Shown: positions 1 to 8,860, counted from the stretch's first letter. The stretch is DNA of 64,000 nucleotides from Bacillota bacterium (GCA_023437365.1 JAEZGK010000099.1:62001-126000); one strand, 5' to 3'. The notes: generated by a model not told the origin, from the sequence alone. Made by a program: numbers and translations.

Positions 1-1
1 T

Positions 2-280
2 GAGGAGCTGAACAGTAAGCTTCCGGGGGTAGGAGATTATGTAACGACAAAGGATAACCTAAGAGGTGAGGTTCAAAGCGTCAGCGTATTGAAGCAGCTG
101 GTTAAGGTAATCGTTACACTGGAGAACGATGAGAAGGAAGTCCGGGAGTACAAGGTTGAGGACCTGCGTTTCAAACAAAGAAAACGTAAGGAGAGAACTC
201 CATCCTTTGATGATGAAGAGCTGAGAGTTCTGGAGCTTCTGGAGAAGAAGGAAGGGAAATCCCTGCTGGATGATGAATAA
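2..280 (+). CDS. PSP1-domain protein, C-terminal part (cut by left edge)
   Basis: Only the last 92 codons lie in the window; the open frame enters from the left edge. The visible part reads LPGVGDYVTTKDNLRGEV, then a VKVIVTLENDEKEVREYKVEDLRF segment that matches the end of PSP1 / YaaT-type proteins (stage 0 sporulation, signal-peptidase-like Cys-rich proteins). The tail is charged, rich in Lys and Glu. In Bacillus YaaT acts with YlbF/YmcA in the phosphorelay and in RNA turnover; that role is known of the family and not shown here. The gene is followed directly, with an 11-nt overlap, by a TrmN6-like methyltransferase and rsmI, the usual clostridial order, which supports the assignment. Confidence 0.75.
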   Translation, partial: EELNSKLPGVGDYVTTKDNLRGEVQSVSVLKQLVKVIVTLENDEKEVREYKVEDLRFKQRKRKERTPSFDDEELRVLELLEKKEGKSLLDDE

Positions 281-1028
281 GAAGGATGAGCGGTGGAATT
301 GTCTAAAACCCGGAGAACGGGTTGATGATTTAAATCGCAACAATTATAAAATAATTCAAAATACTAAGAAATTCTGTTTTGGTATGGACGCAGTACTTCT
401 TTCCGGTTTTACCAAGGTACATCCCGGAGAAAAGGTGTTGGATCTTGGCACCGGAACGGGAATTATTCCGATACTTTTAGAGGCAAAGACGGAAGGGAAG
501 CATTTTACCGGCCTGGAAATCCAGGACGAAAGTGCGGATATGGCAAGGCGAAGCGTTGCCATGAACGGACTGGAAGATAAAATTGATATTGTTATCGGTG
601 ATATCAAGGAAGCCTCTGCTCATTTTGGATTGGCTTCCTTTCAAGTTGTTACGAGTAATCCGCCGTACATGAACCACGGACACGGTCTAGTTAACCCAGG
701 GGATGCGAAGGCAATTGCGCGTCATGAGCTTCTATGTACCTTGGAGGATGTGATTCGGGAAGCCTCCCGGCTATTGAAACCCGGAGGGAGATTCTATTTG
801 GTTCACAGACCCTTCCGACTGGTTGAAATTATAAACACATTGACGGTGCATAGGTTGGAACCAAAGCGAATGAAGCTGGTTTATCCTTATGTCGATAAGG
901 AGCCGAACATGGTCCTTCTGGAATGTGTCAAGGGTGGTAAATCCATGCTGAAGGTGGAGGCTCCTTTGATCGTATATAAGGAGCAGGGGGTATATACGGA
1001 TGAAATTTATGATATCTATGGTTACTAA
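270..1028 (+). CDS. trmN: TrmN6-like tRNA1(Val) adenine-N6 methyltransferase
   Basis: A 252-residue class I SAM-dependent methyltransferase. Motif I is DLGTGTG at residues 58-64, and the N6-adenine methyltransferase signature NPPY is at 130-133 in VTSNPPYM. The FGMDAVLLS segment near residue 40 is typical of the TrmN6/YfiC group, which modifies A37 of tRNA1(Val). The start at 270 overlaps the end of the PSP1 gene by 11 nt, so the two are translationally coupled; Met 2 at 273 is an equally possible start. It precedes rsmI, another RNA methyltransferase gene. The tRNA target is inferred from the family. Confidence 0.85.
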   Translation: MMNKKDERWNCLKPGERVDDLNRNNYKIIQNTKKFCFGMDAVLLSGFTKVHPGEKVLDLGTGTGIIPILLEAKTEGKHFTGLEIQDESADMARRSVAMNGLEDKIDIVIGDIKEASAHFGLASFQVVTSNPPYMNHGHGLVNPGDAKAIARHELLCTLEDVIREASRLLKPGGRFYLVHRPFRLVEIINTLTVHRLEPKRMKLVYPYVDKEPNMVLLECVKGGKSMLKVEAPLIVYKEQGVYTDEIYDIYGY

Positions 1029-1090
1029 CGACAGCAAAAGGAAGAGTACCACATTATTCCTTTGATTCTATCCATGGAAAGGACGGCGCT

Positions 1091-1939
1091 ATGTCCGGAA
1101 CATTATTTTTGTGTGCTACGCCTATCGGAAATCTTGAGGATATTACCTTTCGTGTCATCAGGACTTTAAAAGAGGTGGATCTGATCGCGGCAGAGGACAC
1201 AAGGCACAGTATAAAACTGCTGAATCATTATGAGATTAAGACTCCGATGACCAGCTATCATGAATTTAATAAAGTAGAAAAAGCTAAATTTCTGGTGGAG
1301 CGTTTACTGGCGGGTACCAATATCGCTCTGATTTCGGATGCAGGAACACCAGGTATATCTGATCCCGGAGAAGAGCTGGTGAAGCAGGCACTGGAAGCAG
1401 GGATCACCGTCAACGGTATTCCCGGAGCCTGTGCAGCAATCACGGCATTGATTGTATCCGGATTATCAACCAGAAGATTTTGCTTCGAGGCATTTCTACC
1501 CTACGATAAGAAGGAACGGCAGCAGGTGCTTCAGGAACTAAAGAATGACACAAGGACCATTCTTCTCTATGAAGCTCCGCATAAGCTTTGTAAAACACTG
1601 CAGGAGCTTTACGAGGTGTTGGGAGACCGCAGATTATCTATAGTGAAAGAACTGACGAAGCTACATGAGACGATCTGGCAGACAACATTATCCGAAGCGT
1701 TGCAGACCTATCAGGAACAGGAGCCGAAGGGAGAATTTGTTCTGGTATTGGAAGGCAGATCTAATAGTGAGCTGATTGCCGAAAAGCAGGAGCGATGGGG
1801 CGCTGTTGCTTTGGACGAGCATATGCAATTCTATCTGGATCAGGGACTGGATAAAAAGGAGGCTATGAAGGCTGTCGCTAAGGACAGGGGTGTAAGCAAA
1901 AGGGATATTTATCAGCTATTGATGAAAGAGGGAACTTAA
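1091..1939 (+). CDS. rsmI: 16S rRNA (cytidine1402-2'-O)-methyltransferase
   Basis: A 282-residue protein with the full RsmI signature: ATPIGNLED at residues 9-17, AEDTR at 34-38, SDAGTPGISDPG at 82-93 and GIPGACAA near 108. RsmI belongs to the tetrapyrrole-methylase (SPOUT-unrelated, class III) fold and 2'-O-methylates C1402 of 16S rRNA at the decoding site. The length is normal and the C-terminal helical domain (DKGLDKKEAMKAVAKDRGVSK-like) is present. It lies 62 nt after the TrmN6-like gene and 35 nt before the TPR gene, all on the same strand, so co-transcription is likely. Confidence 0.95.
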   Translation: MSGTLFLCATPIGNLEDITFRVIRTLKEVDLIAAEDTRHSIKLLNHYEIKTPMTSYHEFNKVEKAKFLVERLLAGTNIALISDAGTPGISDPGEELVKQALEAGITVNGIPGACAAITALIVSGLSTRRFCFEAFLPYDKKERQQVLQELKNDTRTILLYEAPHKLCKTLQELYEVLGDRRLSIVKELTKLHETIWQTTLSEALQTYQEQEPKGEFVLVLEGRSNSELIAEKQERWGAVALDEHMQFYLDQGLDKKEAMKAVAKDRGVSKRDIYQLLMKEGT

Positions 1940-1974
1940 ACGAGAAGGAAACACTGTCTTTTGGAGGTGAAATC

Positions 1975-3510
1975 ATGTTTCAAGAGCTATTTCGAACAAA
2001 AGAGAGAAAGGTAATTGGGATCATTCTGGGTATAGCATTGGTCATTCTATTGGGGATTGTGATCAGTGGGGTGTCTGACGATGGAGAGCAGCTGGAAAAG
2101 GCTGTGATGGCAGAAAATTACTTATATGCAGGAAGCTACGAGGAGGCAGTTAAGGCCTATCAGGAGGCATTATCGGAAAAGGGCAGCGATGAAGAGCTTC
2201 TGTCTATAGGATTGGCAGACGCTTATGTCGGACTAAAGGAATATGATAAGGCTTTGGAGGTTTTAAACTCCTGTTACCAGAAAAAAGCCACAGAGCAGCT
2301 TGAAGATAAGATTGAGGAGGTTACGGCCGCAGAGACGGACGAGGAATTTCTTCAGTCTATTTCGCGAGGAGATGTGTATTTCTCAAACCAGGAATATGCC
2401 AAAGCAATTGCAGTATATGAAGAGGCAAAACAGATTAAGAGGAAGGATATCCTGCCCTATCAGAAGATTGTTCAGGCCTATATCAAACTGGAACAATATA
2501 CAGAGGCAGAGAAAGAGGTGGCTGAGGGTATCGAGGTTACCGGCAATGATGAGCTGTATAAGCTTCTCGCTTCCATTGAACGTTACCTGCTGAAGGATGA
2601 ATATGACGAAATCATTGCACAGGCAAAGGAATATTTCTATCAGGAGAATTATGAAGACGGTATCAGCGCTTACAGAGACGCCATAAAATTATTACCTGAG
2701 GAAATTGAAGCTTATCAGTTTCTGGGGCAGTATTATATAGATCAGGAGGATTATGACAGTGCAGTAGCACTATTGAAGGAAGGAATTTCATATAATGAGG
2801 ATGCGGAATTAAAGGAACTTCTTGATCTGGCCACAGCGAAGCAACAGGCTGAGGAAGAAAAGGTAAGCATTCTGTCAGAGCTTCGGGATGCACTTGCTAA
2901 AAAAGATATTGCCATGGTTTTTAGCATTACAGAAAGTGATTTTTATCAGACAGAGATTTTGCAGGAGGTACCTGTTTACTTCGGCATCACTTCCGAGAAT
3001 GTATCTGTACAAGCAGACAGCCTGGTAATCTACAGTAAGAATCATTTATATTACGGTAAGCTAAAAAACGGTATGAAGCAGGGAACAGGGATCTATCTGG
3101 CACTTATTCCGAATGACTTCGGTGACAGCTATTACTATTACGATGGTGAATGGAGTAATGATATTCCGGGAGGGAAAGGAAAGGTCATTGATACCGTGCT
3201 AAAGAAAAATGCCTCCGGAGAGGTTCACGAATATATGACCGTCACAGAGGGGACTTTCTTCCACGCCCTGGAGGATGGTACGATGAAAAAAAGCTTTTAC
3301 GAGGACGGAAAGGAAGTTCAATGGTTAAAATACCGTGCCGCAAGCGGTAGACCCCTGGCTATAAGCAGTACGGCGAAAGTACCATTCCCGACTCCGGCAA
3401 AAGAAGCCTATGCGATTGGCGAGTTTTATCAAGGAGAGACAAAAACCGGAAAAAGCTATACGGTAGAGCCGGATACGGTTTGGGGTGTAAAGCCCTTTAT
3501 CATTAAGTAA
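1975..3510 (+). CDS. TPR-repeat membrane-anchored protein with C-terminal MORN-like repeats
   Basis: A 511-residue protein of unknown role. Residues about 12-33 form one hydrophobic anchor (GIILGIALVILLGIVISGV), so the rest is probably extracytoplasmic. Residues about 40-300 hold tetratricopeptide-like repeats (for example YLYAGSYEEAVKAYQEAL, YFYQENYEDGISAYRDAI, YIDQEDYDSAVALLKEGI). The C-terminal part has about four MORN-like units: YYGKLKNGMKQGTGIY, YDGEWSNDIPGGKGKV, EGTFFHALEDGTM and AIGEFYQGETKTGKSY. The ribosome binding site GGAGGTG sits 8 nt before the ATG. It is the last gene of the run and is followed by a clear terminator. A scaffolding or envelope role is only a guess. Confidence 0.85.
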   Translation: MFQELFRTKERKVIGIILGIALVILLGIVISGVSDDGEQLEKAVMAENYLYAGSYEEAVKAYQEALSEKGSDEELLSIGLADAYVGLKEYDKALEVLNSCYQKKATEQLEDKIEEVTAAETDEEFLQSISRGDVYFSNQEYAKAIAVYEEAKQIKRKDILPYQKIVQAYIKLEQYTEAEKEVAEGIEVTGNDELYKLLASIERYLLKDEYDEIIAQAKEYFYQENYEDGISAYRDAIKLLPEEIEAYQFLGQYYIDQEDYDSAVALLKEGISYNEDAELKELLDLATAKQQAEEEKVSILSELRDALAKKDIAMVFSITESDFYQTEILQEVPVYFGITSENVSVQADSLVIYSKNHLYYGKLKNGMKQGTGIYLALIPNDFGDSYYYYDGEWSNDIPGGKGKVIDTVLKKNASGEVHEYMTVTEGTFFHALEDGTMKKSFYEDGKEVQWLKYRAASGRPLAISSTAKVPFPTPAKEAYAIGEFYQGETKTGKSYTVEPDTVWGVKPFIIK

Positions 3511-3525
3511 TTTCATAGATATAAG

Positions 3526-3556
3526 AAGAGCCCATCATCATATGAGGGGCTCTTTT
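3526..3556 (+). terminator. Rho-independent terminator after the TPR/MORN gene
   Basis: Perfect arms AAGAGCCC and GGGCTCTT enclose a 13-nt loop and are followed by a T run (CTCTTTT). It lies 16 nt after the stop codon of the TPR gene. Confidence 0.85.
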
Positions 3557-3659
3557 CATGTTCTTCCGGCAGGGGAGCATTCTTACAGAATGCAAGCCTG
3601 AGTTACAAGATTCACTTTACAGGATTCACTTTAAAATAATCTTAGAATAATTTCAAAGA

Positions 3660-3682
3660 AAATTCGTTCGGCAAGAACGATA
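3660..3682 (-). terminator. Possible weak terminator of the AbrB-family gene
   Basis: Read on the minus strand, CGTTC and GAACG enclose a 5-nt loop and are followed by AATTTTC. The stem is only 5 bp and the U run is short, but the position just after the stop codon of the minus-strand regulator is right. Confidence 0.4.
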
Positions 3683-3698
3683 ACAATTCTTATGTAAA

Positions 3699-3956
3699 CT
3701 ACTCAATAATTCCTGCAAGCTTCGCCAGTTCTACTATCGTGTCCTTAGAGATTTTCTTTCCCTGATATTCAAGCAGATTATCTTTGTTACCGTTAAAAAT
3801 ATCAGTAGGTTCATACTTCTGAAGAATGATCTTTCCTTCATCAACAAAAATCTCCAATGGATCTCTTTCACTTACATCCAAAGTTCTTCTTAACTCGATG
3901 GGAAGAGTAATTCTTCCGAGCTCGTCAAGTCTTCTTACAATACCTGTACTTTTCAT
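3699..3956 (-). CDS. AbrB-family transition-state regulator
   Basis: An 85-residue protein whose N-terminal half is the AbrB/SpoVT swapped-hairpin DNA-binding domain: MKSTGIVRRLDELGRITLPI, then ELRRTLDVSERDPLEIFVDEG. It matches AbrB and Abh over this region; the shorter C-terminal half (about residues 52-85) should be the multimerisation part. AbrB-type proteins are dimeric or tetrameric repressors of post-exponential genes, released at the onset of sporulation. The ribosome binding site AAAGGAGG lies 7 nt upstream. It is transcribed away from spmA, so both share a 340-nt intergenic region in which it might bind its own promoter. Whether it is AbrB or Abh cannot be told from sequence. Confidence 0.88.
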   Translation of the reverse strand: MKSTGIVRRLDELGRITLPIELRRTLDVSERDPLEIFVDEGKIILQKYEPTDIFNGNKDNLLEYQGKKISKDTIVELAKLAGIIE

Positions 3957-4296
3957 AGTAAGCCTCCTTTTTTCAAGTGTATTGGGGAATAAAATAGATT
4001 GCTACCAAAAATGCACGCAAAAACTCAGTCTGACTTTACATTATTTGTAATAGCATAAAATAAGATATCATAGGATTTTTTTAAAGTCAACTAAAATAAT
4101 TGTCAAAACATAGCACTATTTAAACAATATATGTAAATGGGATGTATTAAATACTAAAAACAGCGAAAAAAACGAGGAATGTATCCCAAAAACAGGAATA
4201 TAGTTATAATAAACAACAAAATATTGGTATAAAAATTCTGTAAAATAGGTCCATTCCGAAAGAAATCGGGTGAAAATAATGTAAAGGAGAGTTTAT
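3957..4296. other. Divergent intergenic region between the AbrB-like gene and spmA
   Basis: 340 AT-rich bases with no open frame of note. It must hold the promoters of the minus-strand AbrB-like gene and of spmA. A spmA ribosome binding site (AAGGAGAG) is visible at 4283-4290. I could not identify a sigma-E/G or sigma-A site with confidence. Confidence 0.6.
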
Positions 4297-4890
4297 ATGT
4301 TGAATTATCTGTGGGGCATCATGATTGTATTGGGAATTGTAGTTGGAGTGCTGCAAGGTGAGATCGGAGCAGTCAGCAAGGCCACGATCAATTCGTCTAA
4401 AGAAGCCGTAGCACTCTGTATCACGATGCTTGGAATTATGGCAATGTGGACAGGGTTGATGCAGGTAGCAAAAAAGTGCGGTCTGGTAGATGCCTTCACC
4501 AGAGTATTACGACCCCTGCTTAAGTTCCTGTACCCGGATATCCCGGAAGGACATATCGCGAACGAATACATAGCTTCCAATATGATTGCCAATATTCTGG
4601 GCCTTGGCTGGGCGGCTACACCGATGGGCTTAATGGCAATGAAGGAATTGAAAAAATTGAATCATGATTCTCCGGTAGCCAGCTGTGATATGTGTACTCT
4701 GCTGATTGTCAACATCTCCTCACTGCAGCTAATTCCGGTAAATGTCTTAGCATACCGAAGTCAATACGGTTCTGTTAATCCGGCAGAAATACTAGGCTGC
4801 GGTCTGGTTGCAACGATATGTTCGACCTGTATGGGTCTTGCTTTTTCCATAATTGCGAGGAAGTTAAGTAACATAAAGGGCAGACATTAG
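4297..4890 (+). CDS. spmA: Spore maturation protein A
   Basis: A 197-residue membrane protein with the nucleoside-recognition (Gate) domain. Recognisable SpmA segments are the N-terminal helix, GIMAMWTGLMQVAKKCGLV at about residues 46-64, and NMIANILGLGWAATPMGLMA at about 95-114. In Bacillus SpmA and SpmB are needed for core dehydration and heat resistance of spores. It is followed by spmB after a 16-nt gap, the classic pair, here not linked to dacB. The ribosome binding site AAGGAGAG is 6 nt before the ATG. Confidence 0.95.
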   Translation: MLNYLWGIMIVLGIVVGVLQGEIGAVSKATINSSKEAVALCITMLGIMAMWTGLMQVAKKCGLVDAFTRVLRPLLKFLYPDIPEGHIANEYIASNMIANILGLGWAATPMGLMAMKELKKLNHDSPVASCDMCTLLIVNISSLQLIPVNVLAYRSQYGSVNPAEILGCGLVATICSTCMGLAFSIIARKLSNIKGRH

Positions 4891-4906
4891 GAAGGAGGAA
4901 TTGCGG

Positions 4907-5434
4907 GTGAAGTTTTTGATCTATATTTCGGATTATATTATACCCTTTTTATTTTTCTATATTATCGGGCTAGGTTTAATCTCCAAAGTCAATATTTTTG
5001 ATGAATTTATTAAAGGCGCTAAGGACGGGTTTAAGGTTGTTTTTGATATTTTACCCACCCTCATCGGTTTGATGGTTGCAATCGGCATTCTACGAGCTTC
5101 AGGGGCATTAAATATCCTGTCCGGAATCTTGAAACCGTTTACAGATTATATTCATTTCCCATCCCAGCTGGTACCGGTGGTAATCATAAAGATGTTTTCC
5201 TCCTCCGCGGCTACCAGTCTGGTATTGGATATTTTTAAGGAATATGGACCGGATTCTTATCTCGGAAGGCTGATTTCCGTCATTATGAGCAGTACGGAAA
5301 CAATTTTTTATACCTTGGCGGTTTATTTCATGGCAGCAGGAGTCAAAAAGACAAGATATACCCTGTTGGGTTGCCTGCTGGCGACCCTGACCGGAATTAT
5401 CGCCAGTATTGTCATGACGAATCTGGTGTTCTGA
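4907..5434 (+). CDS. spmB: Spore maturation protein B
   Basis: A 175-residue Gate-domain membrane protein, partner of SpmA. The start is taken as GTG at 4907 (MKFLIYISDYIIP) because GAAGGAGG at 4891-4898 is spaced 8 nt from it; an in-frame TTG at 4901 would be only 2 nt from the Shine-Dalgarno. The family features are DGFKVVFDILPTLIGLMVAI and KMFSSSAATSLVLDIFKEYG with the conserved small-residue-rich membrane turns. It works with SpmA in spore-core maturation. After the stop codon about 120 nt separate it from the next regulator. Confidence 0.95.
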   Translation: MKFLIYISDYIIPFLFFYIIGLGLISKVNIFDEFIKGAKDGFKVVFDILPTLIGLMVAIGILRASGALNILSGILKPFTDYIHFPSQLVPVVIIKMFSSSAATSLVLDIFKEYGPDSYLGRLISVIMSSTETIFYTLAVYFMAAGVKKTRYTLLGCLLATLTGIIASIVMTNLVF

Positions 5435-5509
5435 TCGTTGAGAAGCATTTCAATGATACGTTGTTTTACTAACCTTATAAACTATGGTAAGCTTAGTCTA
5501 TCGGCAAAG

Positions 5510-5527
5510 TACTACTCTAGAGTAGTA
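5510..5527. promoter_or_regulatory. 18-bp perfect palindrome, candidate operator
   Basis: TACTACTCTAGAGTAGTA is its own reverse complement. It lies about 50 nt upstream of the XRE regulator gene, where an autoregulatory operator would be expected. There is no T run, so it is unlikely to be a terminator for spmB. The binding protein is inferred. Confidence 0.5.
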
Positions 5528-5576
5528 AAAACAAGGGATAAAATGCATAGGTATAGTGTGCAGGAATGGAGGAGAT

Positions 5577-6386
5577 ATGGGTATCAATGACTTTGGAATA
5601 CGGTTGGCCGCAGCAAGAAAAGAACAGGGATTGACCCAGGAGCAGGTGGCAGCCCGATTGGGGGTTACTCCTCAGGCGGTATCAAAATGGGAGAGGGGAA
5701 ACGGTTACCCCGACATGGAATTACTGTACTTCATTTGTGAGGTTTTAAATTGTTCTTCGGATTATCTGCTCAGCAGAGATGCTTCGATCCTATGCTTGAC
5801 TGAAACCAAGGATAAGAAGGCGGCAGAACAACTCCTGCAGAAGGTATTGGCAGAACCGTTAACCCTAGAGATGGGAAGCGGTTTTACCGAGCTGCTTACG
5901 AAGGAATATCAGGAGCTTCTCCCAAGCATCCGTGAATTAAGAGAAAGTATGGCAATAAAGTATGGATTTCTGCTGCCGGTCTTGAGAATTAGAGATAATG
6001 AGGAGCTTGCTAGGCTGGAATATCGCATCTTATCTTATGACCGCGTATTATATGCAGCGAGTCTGAATAATATTTCAGAGCATACCTTCCGAGCTGTCTG
6101 CGACCAGCTGGAAATAACGGTTCTTGAGAACTTTACCCGGATAGTCAACCGCCAGATGATACAGACTCTGGTAGATAATCTTTCTATGCATTATCCGGCA
6201 GCTGTCAAGGGAATTATTCCGGATAAAATCTCCTTGGCGAGACTACAGGCCGTTCTGGCAGCTCTGATCAGGAGAAAAAAACCAATCCGTAACCTGATAA
6301 AGATCCTTGAAATCCTGGAGGAGGAAGAGAAGCTCACGGACGAGGAACAATTATCCGACCGTATTATAGCTAAGCTTGAAATTTAA
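5577..6386 (+). CDS. XRE-family (Cro/CI-type) transcriptional regulator
   Basis: A 269-residue protein with an N-terminal HTH_3 domain (residues about 6-62): IRLAAARKEQGLTQEQVAARL, then GVTPQAVSKWERGNGYPDM. The remaining 200 residues are helical and unrecognised, perhaps a sensing or dimerisation region. The ATG at 5577 is preceded by GGAGG (5568-5572, 4-nt spacing); an in-frame GTG at 5556 is possible but lacks a ribosome binding site. A perfect 18-bp palindrome lies upstream. It is flanked by spmB and by a separate transcription unit, so its targets cannot be read from context. Confidence 0.85.
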   Translation: MGINDFGIRLAAARKEQGLTQEQVAARLGVTPQAVSKWERGNGYPDMELLYFICEVLNCSSDYLLSRDASILCLTETKDKKAAEQLLQKVLAEPLTLEMGSGFTELLTKEYQELLPSIRELRESMAIKYGFLLPVLRIRDNEELARLEYRILSYDRVLYAASLNNISEHTFRAVCDQLEITVLENFTRIVNRQMIQTLVDNLSMHYPAAVKGIIPDKISLARLQAVLAALIRRKKPIRNLIKILEILEEEEKLTDEEQLSDRIIAKLEI

Positions 6387-6428
6387 TCAAGTTCAGTCAG
6401 AACTAACTATGGATTATAATATATTTAT

Positions 6429-6466
6429 GAGCAGAGCATATCGTACCATCCTTGCTCTGCTCAATT
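6429..6466 (+). terminator. Terminator-like hairpin after the XRE regulator
   Basis: Perfect 10-bp arms GAGCAGAGCA and TGCTCTGCTC enclose a 14-nt loop. The following tract (AATTAGTT) is only moderately U-rich, so termination strength is uncertain. Confidence 0.65.
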
Positions 6467-6579
6467 AGTTCTAAGCTCTTATCGGGCTAAATTTTTCTGC
6501 CTATCTTTATATATATCAGAAAAAGGCATATAATAAAGTCAGTTCACGGATAGAATTTTCTTGAAAGAGGTGGTATATT

Positions 6580-7965
6580 ATGTCGCTTGTCGGTGCGTTC
6601 ATCGTTCCACATCCGCCGTTGATTGTAGCGGAGGTGGGAAAGGGCGAGGAGAATAAGATAAGAGCAACGCTGAACAGCTATCACGAGATTGCAAAGAGAA
6701 TTGCAGCTTTAAAACCGGATACGATTGTTGTTACAACGCCCCATTCCATCATGTATTCCGATTATTTTCATATCTCACCGGGAAAATCGGCGAAAGGCAA
6801 TCTGGGGCAGTTCGGTGCCGGCAAGGTCTCTTTTTTAGTAGAATACGATGAGGAGTTTATAGTAGCTTTGGAGAACACGGCGGAGAGAAGAGGTGTCGAA
6901 GCCGGAACGCTTGGAGAGAAGCACCCGGAGCTGGACCACGGCACAATGGTGCCGCTCTATTTCATCAATCAATATTTATCTACTTATAAGCTCGTTAGAA
7001 TAGGATTGTCGGGCTTGTCTCTTCCGTTGCATTATCATCTGGGAAGGTGTGTCAAGGAGACAGCAGAGAAACTGGACCGGAGAATTGTATTTGTGGCTAG
7101 CGGCGATCTTTCTCATAAGCTGAAAGAGGACGGGCCCTATGGTATAGCTCCGGAGGGTGAGCAATTTGACCGGGAGGTCACTCAGGCGATTAAGGAAGGA
7201 GATTTTCTGAGGTTTTTGGAGCTAGATCCTGATTTTTGTGAGAAGGCAGCAGAGTGCGGACTGCGTTCCTTTATTATCCTTGCGGGAGCACTGAGTGGCA
7301 GGGAAGTAGTCCCGGACTTTCTTTCCTATGAGGGGACCTTCGGTGTCGGCTATGCCGTATGCGAATTCAAGCTGGCAGGAGAAGCCCCCAATCGTCATTT
7401 TGACGAGATTTTTACCGAGAAACAGAAGGAACTTGCAAGGGAGCTTCAGAAGAAGGAGGATGCTTATGTCCATCTTGCAAGATATTCTCTAGAGACCTTT
7501 GTCATGACCGGAAAGCAAGCGAAGCTTCCGGAGAATTTGCCGGAGGAGATGACGAACCGCAGAGCCGGTGTATTTGTGTCGCTGAAGAAGCATGGCAGTC
7601 TGCGCGGCTGCATCGGAACCATAAGTCCTGTGACAGGCAGTATTGCCGAGGAAATTCTTCGAAATGCGGTCAGTGCCGGAGAAGAGGACCCCAGATTTCC
7701 GCCGGTATCCAAGAGTGAGCTGGAGGAGCTGGTATACAGTGTAGATGTCCTGGGAGAGCCAGAACCGATCAAATCCATGGAGGAGCTGGATGTACAACGC
7801 TATGGGGTGATCGTTACCTCTGGCCGCAAAAGAGGTTTGCTGCTGCCTAACCTGGAGGGTGTGGATACCATCCCTCAGCAGGTATCCATTGCCAAAAAGA
7901 AAGCCGGTATCTATGATAATGAAGCCTTTACCATGGAACGCTTTGAGGTGGTGAGGCATAAATGA
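6580..7965 (+). CDS. AmmeMemoRadiSam system fusion protein: MEMO (LigB-like) + AMMECR1 domains
   Basis: A 461-residue fusion. Residues about 1-265 resemble the MEMO / class III extradiol dioxygenase (LigB) family: VGAFIVPHPPLIVAEVGKG, VTTPHS and HPELDHGTMVPLYF, with several His that could bind metal, and VASGDLSHKL. Residues about 290-460 are an AMMECR1 domain with its hallmark LRGCIGT at about 346-352 and DPRFPPVS. In many bacteria and archaea these are separate proteins A and B of the AmmeMemoRadiSam system; here they form one chain. The gene overlaps the radical SAM partner by 4 nt (ATGA). No substrate is established from the sequence. RBS GAAAGAGGTGG precedes the ATG. Confidence 0.92.
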   Translation: MSLVGAFIVPHPPLIVAEVGKGEENKIRATLNSYHEIAKRIAALKPDTIVVTTPHSIMYSDYFHISPGKSAKGNLGQFGAGKVSFLVEYDEEFIVALENTAERRGVEAGTLGEKHPELDHGTMVPLYFINQYLSTYKLVRIGLSGLSLPLHYHLGRCVKETAEKLDRRIVFVASGDLSHKLKEDGPYGIAPEGEQFDREVTQAIKEGDFLRFLELDPDFCEKAAECGLRSFIILAGALSGREVVPDFLSYEGTFGVGYAVCEFKLAGEAPNRHFDEIFTEKQKELARELQKKEDAYVHLARYSLETFVMTGKQAKLPENLPEEMTNRRAGVFVSLKKHGSLRGCIGTISPVTGSIAEEILRNAVSAGEEDPRFPPVSKSELEELVYSVDVLGEPEPIKSMEELDVQRYGVIVTSGRKRGLLLPNLEGVDTIPQQVSIAKKKAGIYDNEAFTMERFEVVRHK

Positions 7966-8789
7966 GAGTCGAATGTGAGATTTGCCCCCATCACTGCAAG
8001 ATAGAGGAAGACCATCTCGGATTATGTAAGGCGAGAAGGAATAACAAAGGTAGCATCCTCAGCGATAATTATGGCAGATTGACAGCGCTGGCACTTGACC
8101 CGATTGAGAAAAAACCTTTGTATCATTTTTATCCCGGCAGCAGGATTCTTTCCGTAGGAAGCTACGGCTGTAACCTAAGCTGCCCCTTCTGTCAGAACTG
8201 TGATATCTCCATGGTCGGTTCTGATGGGATTGAGACGCAGCAGGTAACCGTAGAGGAATTGGTAGGCAAAGCCAGGGAGCTTCGCAGTAGGGGCAATATC
8301 GGCATCGCATACACCTATAACGAACCCTTAATCGGCTTTGAATTTGTGCGTGACTGTGCGGCGGCTGCTAAGGAGCAGGGCTTAAAAAATGTTGTGGTAA
8401 CCAACGGCTATATCTGCGAAGAGCCGCTGATAGAGCTGCTCCCCTTGATAGATGCCTTTAATATTGACATGAAGGGCTTTACGGAAGAATTTTACCATAA
8501 GCTGCGCGGGGACCTGGCTACGGTGAAGCAAACCATTCGGCTTGCCTCCCAGAAGAGCCACGTAGAGGTAACTACTTTAATCATACCCGGTGAGAATGAC
8601 AGTGAGAAGGAGATGGAGGAGCTGTCCGCCTGGCTTGCGGAGCTAAACCCGGAGATCCCGCTTCACATCTCCCGCTTCTTCCCCCGTTACCAGATGCAGG
8701 ATAGGAACGCTACTTCGGTAAATAAGATCTATCGACTGGCTGAAGTGGCGAGAAGGAAGCTACGTCATGTTCATGAAGGGAATTGCTAG
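7962..8789 (+). CDS. amrS: AmmeMemoRadiSam system radical SAM enzyme
   Basis: A 275-residue radical SAM enzyme. The cluster motif CX3CX2C is C70, C74 and C77 in SYGCNLSCPFCQN. The N-terminus carries a second Cys set (C5, C8, C12, C22 in CEICPHHCKI and GLCKAR) typical of this PflA-like group. The region IAYTYNEPLIGFEF fits the family consensus around the substrate pocket. It is translationally coupled to the MEMO-AMMECR1 fusion through an ATGA overlap, so both products are probably made in similar amounts. The reaction is not known to me from sequence; the cluster and 5'-deoxyadenosyl chemistry imply an oxygen-sensitive modification step. Confidence 0.92.
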   Translation: MRVECEICPHHCKIEEDHLGLCKARRNNKGSILSDNYGRLTALALDPIEKKPLYHFYPGSRILSVGSYGCNLSCPFCQNCDISMVGSDGIETQQVTVEELVGKARELRSRGNIGIAYTYNEPLIGFEFVRDCAAAAKEQGLKNVVVTNGYICEEPLIELLPLIDAFNIDMKGFTEEFYHKLRGDLATVKQTIRLASQKSHVEVTTLIIPGENDSEKEMEELSAWLAELNPEIPLHISRFFPRYQMQDRNATSVNKIYRLAEVARRKLRHVHEGNC

Positions 8790-8860
8790 GAGGGACGCAT
8801 AGTGATAGCCAAACCGTTTCATACTAATCCGGACGAGAAATACCAAAGGAGGGAGAAGCT

